Assembly (NCBI GenBank): GCA_004296455.1
Contig: AP018280.1
Coordinates: forward strand, 6,808,794-6,872,793
Origin: Calothrix sp. NIES-4101
GTDB taxonomy: Bacteria > Cyanobacteriota > Cyanobacteriia > Cyanobacteriales > Nostocaceae
Direction: 5' to 3'
DNA: 64,000 bases
Part shown: piece by piece, positions 6,280 through 14,872 of the stretch
How the letters are laid out: each line of letters begins with the position of its first letter
How positions within the stretch are numbered: position 1 is the first letter of the stretch
Position numbers and translations under genes: made by a program
The notes under the pieces: generated by a model
The model's input: the letters and a program-made list of their open reading frames with translations, nothing else
Databases searched by the model: none
What the model was told of the DNA's origin: nothing

Positions 6280-6645
6280 ATGAAATTAAAATTACTTGCT
6301 TTGAGTGCTTTTACAATCAGTACTATGTCAGCATTTACCCCAGCATTAAGTCAAAAAGCTAATGCAGTATGTATCAACAACCGGGTGGGTGTACAAGTTG
6401 GTATTCATGGTAAAAATAGTGTTGCTAACCAAAACCAGAATGCCAGCCAAAGTGCTAGTGATGATTGCTTTAATAACCAATCTACGGTTACAGGTACCCA
6501 AGTTTATACAGGTAAAGGTTCTGTCAACCAAAATATGAATAGCAATCAACATTTATCTGGTGGTAATAATCCCACTGGTGTTCGTATCAAGCCGATTAAC
6601 AATAATATCGAAGTTAAGGTAAATGTCCCAGCTTTACCTAAATGA
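6280..6645 (+). CDS. Secreted repeat protein, second paralog pair member 2
   Basis: Predicted exported protein of 121 residues and clear paralog of the preceding gene, function unknown. The signal peptide ends KANA before VCINNRVG. Units are GVQVGIHGKNSVANQNQNASQ and GTQVYTGKGSVNQNMNSNQ. The Cys pair is conserved (VCINN, DDCFNN), and the tail NPTGVRIKPINNNIEVKV is basic rather than neutral. The ATG follows TTAGGAGCAAA, a strong Shine-Dalgarno. It is followed by an intrinsic terminator at 6695-6712, so the 5822-6645 pair probably ends a transcription unit. Confidence 0.78.
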   Translation: MKLKLLALSAFTISTMSAFTPALSQKANAVCINNRVGVQVGIHGKNSVANQNQNASQSASDDCFNNQSTVTGTQVYTGKGSVNQNMNSNQHLSGGNNPTGVRIKPINNNIEVKVNVPALPK

Positions 6646-6694
6646 TACCTTAGCAATTCAGGCGATCGCATCAAGTGAATTGCAACGATATATT

Positions 6695-6712
6695 ACCCCT
6701 ACGGGGGTTTTT
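6695..6712 (+). terminator. Intrinsic terminator after the second paralog pair
   Basis: ACCCC (6695-6699), loop TACG, then GGGGT and a run of T to 6712. It sits 50 bases after the stop codon of the second pair member. Confidence 0.75.
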
Positions 6713-7046
6713 CGTCTTTCTTCGATAAATTGAAATAAGAGACTGGGCATTGGGAATTGGAAATTAGGTAAGTAATTAACTACTTAGAACTATGCTTTTC
6801 AAGGTGAGTAACAACTAACGTTAGAAATGGGATTGCTTTCTGAGAATTCAGTAGTCCTAATATCAACAGGATAAGGTCTAAGTTCTGAATCATTGCGGGC
6901 TTATTTTGGGATTTACATGAAAATATCTCAGCGTCGGTAACAATTATCACCTGATTGAACAAGGTTACATTCTGATTATTATCCACTCCCCATAGCCTAT
7001 TTCCTCTTCCCAAACCTCACCCTAGATTTCAAATGTCAAACTTCAT
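6713..7046. other. Non-coding gap between secreted genes
   Basis: No supported gene. The reverse strand has a 77-codon open frame without a recognisable ribosome site or family signature, which I do not accept. A short TTGGGAATTGGAAATT-type simple stretch is present near 6750. No clear promoter was identified for the next gene. Confidence 0.4.
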
Positions 7047-7568
7047 ATGAAAAATATACTTTTGTACGCTCTTTGCGTAGGATTAATCATTAGTATCGGT
7101 ACTGCACTCAGCAACAACTTTTCCTACAGTCAACAAAGTTCGGCGATCGATTCTTCTATTAACTCTAGTGGGAATAGTAATATGAAAAGTTTTACTTCTA
7201 TCCAAACCCAGAATTCTAACTCTAACTCTAACTCTAACTATTCTTCCAGTATTCAAGAAAGTACGATTAGTGTCAACTCCGAAAATCTGCAACAACCCCA
7301 AACTTTAAAGATTAATTCTTCGGGAACAGAATTAAAAGGTGAAATTTTGATTAATGGTAAAGTTGTACAGCGTCTCGATCGCAACCAGTCTGAGATTAAT
7401 TTATCACCATATTTATCAACTGGTCAGCAAAAAATTGAGATTAAAGCTAATTATAAGCCAGCCTCCGCCAACGTAAACGTGAATATCATCGGTTCGGGTA
7501 GTAATATTTCGCAACAAACTAGCGGTAACGGTACATTAAATTACACATTAAATTTAACTGTACAGTAA
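7047..7568 (+). CDS. Secreted Ser/Asn-rich protein with C-terminal beta domain, unknown
   Basis: Predicted exported protein of 173 residues, no family recognised. The signal peptide covers about 1-28 (LYALCVGLIISIGTAL core, then FSYSQQ). Residues 30-75 are a low-complexity Ser/Asn linker that includes SNSNSNSN, encoded by four perfect TCTAAC hexamers (7215-7238). Residues 85-173 look like a beta-sandwich: alternating hydrophobics around TELKGEILINGKVVQRL, then GQQKIEIKANYKP and an SGNGTLNYTLNLTVQ end. There are no Cys. By position it could be an accessory or anchor for the repeat proteins upstream, but nothing shows this directly. Confidence 0.7.
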   Translation: MKNILLYALCVGLIISIGTALSNNFSYSQQSSAIDSSINSSGNSNMKSFTSIQTQNSNSNSNSNYSSSIQESTISVNSENLQQPQTLKINSSGTELKGEILINGKVVQRLDRNQSEINLSPYLSTGQQKIEIKANYKPASANVNVNIIGSGSNISQQTSGNGTLNYTLNLTVQ

Positions 7569-7622
7569 AGTAATGCGGTAAACTGACAGCATTATTTATA
7601 CATATAGATTCGCTGTCACACG

Positions 7623-8156
7623 ATGATTTACGATTCCAAGTCGCCGTTTTTGAGTCATAGTTGTGGTCTAGTTACTGCTGTTTTAGCTGCATTCATATTC
7701 CCAGTTGTGAATAGCTTTCCTGCTTATTCCCAAACTGCTAACAGTAATCAATCGACAACTGTGGGTGAGAACTCAACCTTCAATCAAATAATGCAGTCAA
7801 ATCCGCAGATTCCTGTTAATAACACAAATAATAACTCCACTAATATTAATAATCCCAATATCTACCCACTCAATTATCTACCAAATGCCTATGTAAATAC
7901 TGAAAATGATTTCGGTTTTAATCTTTCGGCTGGTATCAATACATTAGATGCGGCAAATATTACTGTTTATCTCGGCATTATTTATCAACCAGGGCGAACT
8001 GAAGATCATAATTTACGAATGGCTAGATTACGAAAAGAAACTGAACTTTTAGAAACTCAAAAGAAGACTATGGAGGCAAATTTAAATTTAATCCAGAAAC
8101 AAATTGATGAAGCTACAATTCGCTTGCAGAATTTACAACAGCCAGTCAAGAAATAA
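7623..8156 (+). CDS. Secreted Asn-rich protein with C-terminal coiled coil, unknown
   Basis: Predicted exported protein of 177 residues, unrecognised. An N-terminal hydrophobic segment (LVTAVLAAFIFPVV) ends at AYSQ, a likely cleavage site. Then come an Asn/Thr-rich disordered stretch (about 38-80), a conserved-looking globular segment around FGFNLSAGINTLDAANITVYLGIIYQ, and from about residue 130 a charged heptad-like helix (LRMARLRKETELLETQKK and onward) predicted to form a coiled coil. It lies 54 bases after the preceding gene in the same direction, so the two may be co-transcribed. The coiled coil could mediate oligomerisation or cell-wall attachment. Confidence 0.68.
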   Translation: MIYDSKSPFLSHSCGLVTAVLAAFIFPVVNSFPAYSQTANSNQSTTVGENSTFNQIMQSNPQIPVNNTNNNSTNINNPNIYPLNYLPNAYVNTENDFGFNLSAGINTLDAANITVYLGIIYQPGRTEDHNLRMARLRKETELLETQKKTMEANLNLIQKQIDEATIRLQNLQQPVKK

Positions 8157-8347
8157 TGTAATTAGCCAGTCTGATAATCTCTCTGTAGACGAGTATTAAT
8201 ATGAGTCTTATATGCTTCAGATTAGCCCCGGCTAGAGGGCTAGAGACTGATAGTGGAAGATTATGGATAAATATCTGTAAGTGTAATAATTATTTCTTTT
8301 GTCTGCCAATTTTGATATTCTATATTCTGTATGTTGACAATCATTAT

Positions 8348-8821
8348 TTAACGTGAATATGTTGATGGCAGAGTAAACTGACTAGTCGCTTGTAGTTGAC
8401 TTTCGAGACTGGAACGTAGACGTAATTCGGAAACTGACCAAATCCAAAATTTATCTGGTGCATTCGTAAAGTCTTGATTTCGATGAGTGACGATCGCATT
8501 TATTTCTTGGAAACTAGCACAAGCAAATTCGACTGCGGATTCAAAATCTTGAATTGCCGAAGCACGAGCTAATTGCAGCATATCACCATCCACTGTACAA
8601 ATAGTAATTTTGTCTTTTAACCAATCAACAACAGCTTGAGCAACTTTTGTATTTTGTAAGCGACTAATGTATGTATAAACTTTTTCCCAACCAATATCAG
8701 TAACATACATTTTTAGTTGGGGATTGACTCTGTCAAATAATTCGCTAATATCTCCTACTAACTGGCTTCGATTCATTAATGCTTCAAGTATTAAATCAGC
8801 ATCAATTAAAATTCCAATCAC
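8348..8821 (-). CDS. PIN-domain protein (putative VapC-like ribonuclease)
   Basis: 157 residues with a PIN fold: N-terminal IGILIDADLILEAL (first acidic residue), a mid-region DWLKDKITICTVDGDML, the DFESAVEFACA helix with conserved Asp and Glu, and AIVTHRNQDF providing the last Asp. PIN proteins are metal-dependent RNases, commonly toxins of VapBC pairs. Start is GTG at 8821, supported by AGGAG seven bases upstream. No antitoxin gene is adjacent on either side, so it is either an orphan or acts with a partner elsewhere. The C-terminal tail of about 30 residues beyond the PIN core is polar and unremarkable. Confidence 0.8.
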   Translation of the reverse strand: MIGILIDADLILEALMNRSQLVGDISELFDRVNPQLKMYVTDIGWEKVYTYISRLQNTKVAQAVVDWLKDKITICTVDGDMLQLARASAIQDFESAVEFACASFQEINAIVTHRNQDFTNAPDKFWIWSVSELRLRSSLESQLQATSQFTLPSTYSR

Positions 8822-9385
8822 TTTAAAACTCCTGCTTGACTGAGCAATAACTGAGCGATTAATGCAATATGAAGTACGAGTGAGTCGCTGTTCTCACTTC
8901 ACTTCAGGAATATATCTACATACAAACTCAAATAGTAAAATTTCTGATTATTGGCATTTTTTGTAGAAACTCAAGTAATGTTTACGTATAAATTACTGCT
9001 TATACTGTTATTTTTGGCCAAAAGTAACAGTATTAAATTAAGTAGCTAATGTTATTTTTCATGACGACAGAGATATCTTCGGGTTCCTATTTTTTTCATT
9101 AATAAAAATTAATAACTATGGACTCAGTTGAGGAATTGGCAATTGGAAATTACCCATTGCCTGCAAACTAATCATTTACATCTCTGAATATGCTTTGCGT
9201 TATTGATACTTGCTTATTTTTGACAATTGACTTACTTTAATTCACTAATTTTAAGATTGAGAATCAGCGAACATTATTCATATAGGAATTTTGACTTTGA
9301 GATTGTATTGTTTAAATTTAAAATAATTTTCGCATCTATCTAAAGATATACTTACGTAGCCTTAAAAGCGTAATTATGACTTTTT
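8822..9385. other. Non-coding gap
   Basis: About 560 AT-rich bases with no supported gene, RNA or repeat. Stop codons are dense in all frames. It separates the PIN gene's 5' end from the 3' end of mltA, so it must hold the PIN promoter, which I could not pin down. Confidence 0.5.
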
Positions 9386-10702
9386 TCATGATTTTGGTTT
9401 CAGCAGTAAGTAAAACAATTGTCCACGCCCGACGGTGACACCAGCCCTTTCACCCGCGACTTTTCCCGTACCCGTAAAGTAATCAACACGACCTGCACCT
9501 TTAATCGCACCACCTGCATCTTGGTCCAGTACGTATCTACTAACAATGCGATGTTCCATAGTTCCTTGGGAATTGGGGAAGGGAAGATGAGCGCGAATTA
9601 AGGCTAAAGCGCCAGGAGGCATAAGTGCTTTGTCGGTAGCAATAGAACGGTCGGCTGTAATTGGTACGGAGGTTGAACCTGTTGCTGTCACACCATAATT
9701 TTCTTGGAAGAAGACAAAGCTGGGGTCTTTAGGTATGTATATACTTAATTCTTGGGGATACTTACGAAAATAATCCAAAATCTTGGGCATTGTCATACCC
9801 TCTAAGGGTAATTTTCTATCTTCAGCCAGAGACTTACCAATACTTTTATAATTTTGGGCAATACTACCTGCATAACCAACGTGAGTTTCGCTACCATCAG
9901 CAAGTTTAATTCTTGCGGAACCTTGTATTTGCATCATATAAGGTTCTAGGCGATCGCGAAACCAAAAAAATTCTAAACCCTTGAGTTTACTTTTGCTAGC
10001 TTGCAATCCATCTGCACCTTCTAAGTCGAGACGGGTAGGATGGGGTCTTTTCCAGGATTTTAAATCGGGGGGAACGCGGTATATTGGATAACGGTATTCG
10101 CTAGTAGGAACGCGACTTGCTTCATAAATAGGTTCGTAATAGGAAGTGAATAGTACTCCTCCTCGTTTATCACTACCAATCGACTGGTAAATCAGAAACT
10201 CTTGTCTCACTGCGTCGTTGAGTTGTCTGGCTGACTTGCTTGTTTGTAATAATTCCCGGAATCTGATTAGACTTTGAATAACATTATTACGGGTGATGCC
10301 AGTTACAGGATAATTTTGATAATCTGCTTCTGCCTTGGAAGTTTGTAAATATTTCAAGCTTTGGTTAATCGAATTTATCAGTGCTTTTTGATCTGCGATC
10401 GGTTCATTTTCACCCCATATTTGATGATCGAAACAGGAAGTATCATTTTCACAGCAAGTTACCCAAGGTCTACGAACAAGTACGGCTGAAGTTTTTGATG
10501 TTGTTTGAGTTGAGCTTGTTTGCGGTAAATTCCATTTTTTCACATGACATTTTTCTGGACTCAGTACCAAACGTCCTAATGGTTGTAAAGAGACTAAATA
10601 AGTGAGAAAAAATACAGGAACACCGAAAATTAAAATTCCCAAAGAGAGTTTTTTAGGATTACCCCCCAGCGCCAAGAGTCGTTTAGTTAGAAGTGTATTC
10701 AC
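9386..10702 (-). CDS. mltA: Membrane-bound lytic murein transglycosylase A (MltA)
   Basis: Peptidoglycan lytic transglycosylase that cleaves the MurNAc-GlcNAc bond with formation of 1,6-anhydromuramic acid. It has 438 residues with one N-terminal hydrophobic segment (GILIFGVPVFFLTYLVSL), acting as signal anchor, and no lipobox. The MltA barrel domain includes GVLFTSYYEPIYEASRV, EYRYPIYRVP and a MMQIQGSARIKLADGSETHVGYAG block. The C-terminal 3D domain contains DAGGAIKGAGRVDYFTGTG with the Asp residues that name it and include the catalytic acid. It likely acts in the periplasm in wall remodelling. A possible orphan transcript terminator lies 270 bases upstream. Confidence 0.92.
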   Translation of the reverse strand: MNTLLTKRLLALGGNPKKLSLGILIFGVPVFFLTYLVSLQPLGRLVLSPEKCHVKKWNLPQTSSTQTTSKTSAVLVRRPWVTCCENDTSCFDHQIWGENEPIADQKALINSINQSLKYLQTSKAEADYQNYPVTGITRNNVIQSLIRFRELLQTSKSARQLNDAVRQEFLIYQSIGSDKRGGVLFTSYYEPIYEASRVPTSEYRYPIYRVPPDLKSWKRPHPTRLDLEGADGLQASKSKLKGLEFFWFRDRLEPYMMQIQGSARIKLADGSETHVGYAGSIAQNYKSIGKSLAEDRKLPLEGMTMPKILDYFRKYPQELSIYIPKDPSFVFFQENYGVTATGSTSVPITADRSIATDKALMPPGALALIRAHLPFPNSQGTMEHRIVSRYVLDQDAGGAIKGAGRVDYFTGTGKVAGERAGVTVGRGQLFYLLLKPKS

Positions 10703-10975
10703 AATTAAAGTTAACTAGGACAATTCACCCAAATTTTAATTCGTCATAGTGACAAAAGCGACATTTTTGCGAGATTTACGAGAATTTTACGTTTGGTACT
10801 CTTACTACGAAACATGCCAAGCTATTTATGCAGTTAATCTCGAAAAGATTTACATTTTGTAATATTTGGGAAATGATTCATCATCCTGATGTTTATCTGA
10901 TTGGCAAAGGAGACATGGAAAGAGGGAGGCAATTCGGTATATGTTGTCAGATTTCGGAGAAACGATGTAATATCC

Positions 10976-11009
10976 AAAAAAGAACCTAGCCAGTGACGAC
11001 TAGGTTCTT
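10976..11009 (-). terminator. Perfect 10-bp hairpin with T-run, minus-strand terminator
   Basis: AAGAACCTAG (10980-10989) and CTAGGTTCTT (11000-11009) pair without mismatch around a ten-base loop. On the minus strand the stem is followed by TTTT and the signal is a textbook intrinsic terminator; on the plus strand no T-run follows. No minus-strand gene lies upstream before the plus-strand gene at 11261, so it may end a small RNA. A second small hairpin GGGG-ACTTA-CCCC is at 11020-11032. Confidence 0.7.
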
Positions 11010-11260
11010 CAGTAGTATTGGGGTAAGTCCCCGAAGTTTTCGATATATAGAGTTCGGTATAAGTTGCTTAACTGATTATTACTACCCACCCGTTGACATC
11101 GATTTCGGAAAATCAGCAAAATTTTTTGGAAGCGATCGCACTTAATCGACTATCCTGAACATATTACAAGCTATTAGGTAGGTATACAATTACTATCAGG
11201 ATTACGAGACTTCAAATTAGTGAGTTTTAATTTAGCCAGTATTATTCAGGAAGATTAATC

Positions 11261-11698
11261 ATGATTTCTAGAAAATTTTTCTCAACCAAAAGTTTGCAAA
11301 TACTAGCTGTCGGTGTTTTTTTATTAGGAATGATATTTCTCATAATTACCAATAATCCTAGTTTTGCAAATCAGAAACAACCAGTAAAAGTTGATGAGTT
11401 TATTAGTCGAGGGACAGAACCATTTTGGAGCGTTCAAGTGACTAAAAATGGCATTGTGTATTCAACTCCTGAGGCGACAAAACAGACTTTCCCGTACGTC
11501 AAACCTCTTTCTGCTTCCGGGCGTACTCTTGATACAGTCAGAGTATATCGAATTAGAGGCAGAAATAATAACAACAATATTTTAATTATCAAAAAACAAG
11601 ATGTTTGTAGTGATGGGATGTCTGATAAACAATACCCATACTCTACAACTTTTATTCTCGGAAATACGGTTTTAGACGGTTGTGCAGAGAAAAAGTAA
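11261..11698 (+). CDS. Conserved secreted/membrane-anchored protein (COG3650-like)
   Basis: 145 residues. The N-terminal hydrophobic stretch (LQILAVGVFLLGMIFLIIT) followed by SFANQ indicates a signal peptide or anchor. The remaining domain contains the family hallmark GTEPFWSVQVTKNGIVYSTP, seen in small periplasmic proteins of the COG3650 type whose function is unknown, and two Cys (DVCSDG, LDGCAE) that could form a disulfide. ATG is preceded by AGGAAG with seven-base spacing. It converges on the ABC exporter gene, 60 bases apart. Family resemblance is moderate; no biochemical role can be given. Confidence 0.7.
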   Translation: MISRKFFSTKSLQILAVGVFLLGMIFLIITNNPSFANQKQPVKVDEFISRGTEPFWSVQVTKNGIVYSTPEATKQTFPYVKPLSASGRTLDTVRVYRIRGRNNNNNILIIKKQDVCSDGMSDKQYPYSTTFILGNTVLDGCAEKK

Positions 11699-11758
11699 AA
11701 GTATGTTGGAGTTTGATTTTACCAATCTTTCTCCGCCAATAAATATTCCAGAGTCTCT

Positions 11759-13984
11759 TTATGCTAATGTGCCACCTTCACTCTTAATTAACTCTAAATA
11801 ATGCCCCTCAACTTGACGTAACTCATCATGAGTTCCACGCTGGACAACTTTACCGCGATTTAAAACAATAATTTCATCGCAATCACGAATCGTGCTCAAA
11901 CGATGCGCCACAATTAAACAAGTGCAACCACGTAAGCGTAAATTTTGATCAATAATTTTTTCCGTTTCCGTATCTAATGCACTAGTTGCTTCATCCATAA
12001 CCAAAATAGCTGGATTATTCACCAAAGAACGAGCTATTTCTAATCTCTGTCGCTGTCCCCCACTCAAATTGGTTGCACCTTCCAATAAATCGGCATTATA
12101 ACCACCAGGGAGAGAAAGGATGATTTCATGAACCGCAGCATCGCGGCAAGCTTGCATCAAATTACTATCAGGAATAGTTGTATCCCACAAAGTCAAATTA
12201 TCCCGCACAGTTCCCGCAAATAGTGTAATTTCCTGTTCAATAGTCGCAATCGAATTAGCCAAAACTTGACGGGGAACTTCCGCCCTTGACTTACCATCAA
12301 AACAAATTTCACCTGTCCAAGGTTGGTATAAACCAGCCACAAGTTTGGCAACAGTTGATTTACCTGAACCACTACCACCCACTAAGGCAACACGTTGTCC
12401 CGGTTTCAATGCCAGACTAAAATTTTCAATTAAAGGTGCAGCATTGCGATTGTAACCAAAAGTGATATTCCGTAATTCCAAATATCCTCCTAATTTGGGA
12501 AATTGTGTATGATTTCTGGCAAATTGGGTGTGAGAAACTTGCTTTTCTCCACTTCCTTCCGGGGGATTTTGTAAAACATCATCAAGTCTATTTAGACTTC
12601 CTTCGAGTTCCTGCAAATCGCTGCCTAAACTAACTAACTGATTCACAGGTTGGAGAAATTGCTGCATCAAAGCTTGAAATGCAACCAACATCCCAATAGT
12701 CAAGTTACCATTCATTACCCGCAAACCGCCGACGGATAGTAATAGCATCGAAGTTACACCTGATAAAAACCCAGGTAATATTCCCAAACCTTGGTTGATA
12801 CTGTCCATGTCTTGACGAACATTAATTGCTTTCGCGTAATATCCTGCCCAACGGTTGAAAAAATCAGATTCTAAACCCGAAGCCTTCAAAGTTTCCATAC
12901 TTTGTAAACCAGATATCGCTACCCCGCTTACTTTCCCTTGTTCCTGCATTAAGCGCATATTTGTATCTACACGCTGTTGAGATACCCACTGCAAAGCAAG
13001 AAGATTAACTACTACAAAAGAAATACCAATTGATGTTAAAACTTTGTCGTATTGCCACATGACAATACCATAGAAAATTACCATTACCGCAGAAATGACT
13101 GTTGTTGCTAATTTACCGGAAAGTAAACTTGCGAGATTATCATTAATTTGAATCCGACTACTGATTTCTCCGGCAAATCTTTGGTCATAAAAACTAATAG
13201 GTAGATGGAGTAAATGCCAAATAAATTTACTTGACATTCCCATTGCTAACTTAATTTTCATCCGCCGTAATAGTTGCAATTGTAATCGAGTTAACAGCCC
13301 GCTTAGAATGGCTGTAAAAAACATTGCAAATATAAGTGGGCGTAACCAATCTTCGCGATTTTGAATTAATACTTGGTCAACAAAAACTTGGGAAAAAGTC
13401 GGCATTGCTAAACCAGGTAATACCAGGAAAAATCCTGCTAAAACGCAATAAATCAATGACCAAATATTCCCCTGTAACCTTTCCCATAAAGATAAATATA
13501 AACTGGGTTTGCGTCCACCTTTCTTAAACTCATTACCCTTTGCAAATACTAAGACAACCCCCGTAAATGCTTCGCTAAATTCCTCTAGTGTAACTTTACG
13601 TCTTCCCGTTCCTGGATCATTCAAAAAAACATGCTTTTTACTAAAGCCTTCAACAACTAAAAAATGATTGAAATTCCAAAAAACAATATAGGGAGCTTCG
13701 AGATTTTTTAAACCTTCTAATTCAACCTTAAATCCCTTTGCTTGTAAACCATAACTACGGGCAGCATTAAGTACGTTTGTTGCCTTACTCCCATCCCGTG
13801 AAATCCCACAAGCCTGTCGCAATTCAGCCAGAGGAACAATGCGATCGTAGTATGCTAATATCATTCCTAATGATGCTGCACCACATTCCACAGCTTCCAT
13901 TTGTAATAATGTGGGAGTGCGACGAATAGGGCGGAATTTAGGTTTTATTTTGAATGTTTTTTCCAGAATTTGCTTCAACATCAA
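11759..13984 (-). CDS. Peptidase-containing ABC exporter (C39 / bacteriocin-type)
   Basis: 741-residue PCAT transporter that cleaves a leader peptide and exports the mature peptide through the inner membrane. Residues 20-150 form the C39 cysteine protease: Cys34 in AVECGAAS, His107 in NFNHFLVV and Asp123 in LNDPGTG complete the triad. A six-helix ABC membrane domain follows (about 170-460). The nucleotide-binding domain has Walker A GGSGSGKST, signature LSGGQRQRLEIARSL, Walker B ILVMDEATSAL and switch His in IVAHRLSTI. It resembles the NHLM-type exporters of cyanobacterial peptide clusters. No HlyD partner, double-Gly precursor or modifying enzyme is adjacent, so its cargo is encoded elsewhere or was missed as a very small gene. 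Confidence 0.93.
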   Translation of the reverse strand: MMLKQILEKTFKIKPKFRPIRRTPTLLQMEAVECGAASLGMILAYYDRIVPLAELRQACGISRDGSKATNVLNAARSYGLQAKGFKVELEGLKNLEAPYIVFWNFNHFLVVEGFSKKHVFLNDPGTGRRKVTLEEFSEAFTGVVLVFAKGNEFKKGGRKPSLYLSLWERLQGNIWSLIYCVLAGFFLVLPGLAMPTFSQVFVDQVLIQNREDWLRPLIFAMFFTAILSGLLTRLQLQLLRRMKIKLAMGMSSKFIWHLLHLPISFYDQRFAGEISSRIQINDNLASLLSGKLATTVISAVMVIFYGIVMWQYDKVLTSIGISFVVVNLLALQWVSQQRVDTNMRLMQEQGKVSGVAISGLQSMETLKASGLESDFFNRWAGYYAKAINVRQDMDSINQGLGILPGFLSGVTSMLLLSVGGLRVMNGNLTIGMLVAFQALMQQFLQPVNQLVSLGSDLQELEGSLNRLDDVLQNPPEGSGEKQVSHTQFARNHTQFPKLGGYLELRNITFGYNRNAAPLIENFSLALKPGQRVALVGGSGSGKSTVAKLVAGLYQPWTGEICFDGKSRAEVPRQVLANSIATIEQEITLFAGTVRDNLTLWDTTIPDSNLMQACRDAAVHEIILSLPGGYNADLLEGATNLSGGQRQRLEIARSLVNNPAILVMDEATSALDTETEKIIDQNLRLRGCTCLIVAHRLSTIRDCDEIIVLNRGKVVQRGTHDELRQVEGHYLELIKSEGGTLA

Positions 13985-14404
13985 TCTTTAATTCTCCTGG
14001 CTAGAGAAGTGATATATCGCCCTCTCTCAATAAATATTTAGTCACTGGGGCTGTTCTGAGAACTAACTATTTCTAGGGAGAACAGACTGATGCAGTTTAG
14101 TATCTGGCTACAATCCAAACCAATCAAGCAAATGTAGTATTTGTGTAGTTGCATTTGTGAAACCTTAAACTCAGATAGTTTCCAGTAGCAAAAATACTTA
14201 GACAAACCCAGCCCAAGATAATTTAAATAATCACCAGTAAACTGGTCGGTTTATCGTTGTTTAAGAAATATTTGATTTTATGAGCGCGAGGCTTTAAGGT
14301 AAAGTCAGATATGTAAACATCAGGTGAAATTTTTCACTTATTATTTAATGACAGCAACATAAGTTAATTTATTGCTGTAAATATTAATTGGCAGAGTTGC
14401 GCCT
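13985..14404. other. Intergenic region between divergent exporter and Rrf2 regulator
   Basis: No gene. An inverted repeat ACCAGT-AA-ACTGGT at 14233-14246 lies in the shared upstream region and has the size of a dimeric regulator operator; the adjacent Rrf2 protein is an obvious candidate ligand, but this is inference. The promoters of both genes must lie here. Confidence 0.45.
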
Positions 14405-14842
14405 ATGGAATTATCAAGTAAGTTAGAATATGCGCTTTTGGCGTTGTTAGAAATAGCAAACCTTCACAATAACGGCGAACCCCTGCAAATTCAACAAATA
14501 GCAGATGCTCGAAATATACCCAAAAGATACTTAGAACAAGTCTTAGCGACTCTTAGGCGTGGGGGCTTGATTAAAAGTACACGAGGAGTCAAAGGGGGTT
14601 ATGTTTTGGCACGAGAACCACACCAAATCAATGTTCTAGACGTATTAGAGTGTATTGAGGGATTGGAAGCAACGTTGCCCAATGCGAATAGTAACCCGGA
14701 AACTGTGGGCGGAAAAGTGATTCAAGAAGTTTGGCAAGATGGGTGTAAGGCTCTGTATAAAGCTTTACAAGAACGTAGCCTGCAAGATTTGTGTGATTTA
14801 GAGAAGAAGCATTCTCATATGGCATTGATGTACTACATTTAA
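14405..14842 (+). CDS. Rrf2-family transcriptional regulator
   Basis: 145 residues with an N-terminal winged helix (MELSSKLEYALLALLEIA) and the recognition region IADARNIPKRYLEQVLATL, followed by wing residues GLIKSTRGVKGGYVLAREP, typical of Rrf2 proteins such as CymR and IscR. It lacks the closely spaced three-Cys cluster that binds Fe-S in IscR: its Cys residues are single and far apart (LECIEG, QDGCKA, LQDLCD). A CymR-like sulfur or redox sensor that partners with an enzyme is therefore more likely than an Fe-S sensor. It may regulate itself or the divergent exporter. Confidence 0.9.
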   Translation: MELSSKLEYALLALLEIANLHNNGEPLQIQQIADARNIPKRYLEQVLATLRRGGLIKSTRGVKGGYVLAREPHQINVLDVLECIEGLEATLPNANSNPETVGGKVIQEVWQDGCKALYKALQERSLQDLCDLEKKHSHMALMYYI

Positions 14843-14872
14843 GGATGTAAAAACACTGTCAGGCACTAAAAT

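Noticed and set aside
6780-7013. 77-codon reverse frame in the array gap
   Set aside because: No ribosome site, irregular composition and no recognisable domain.
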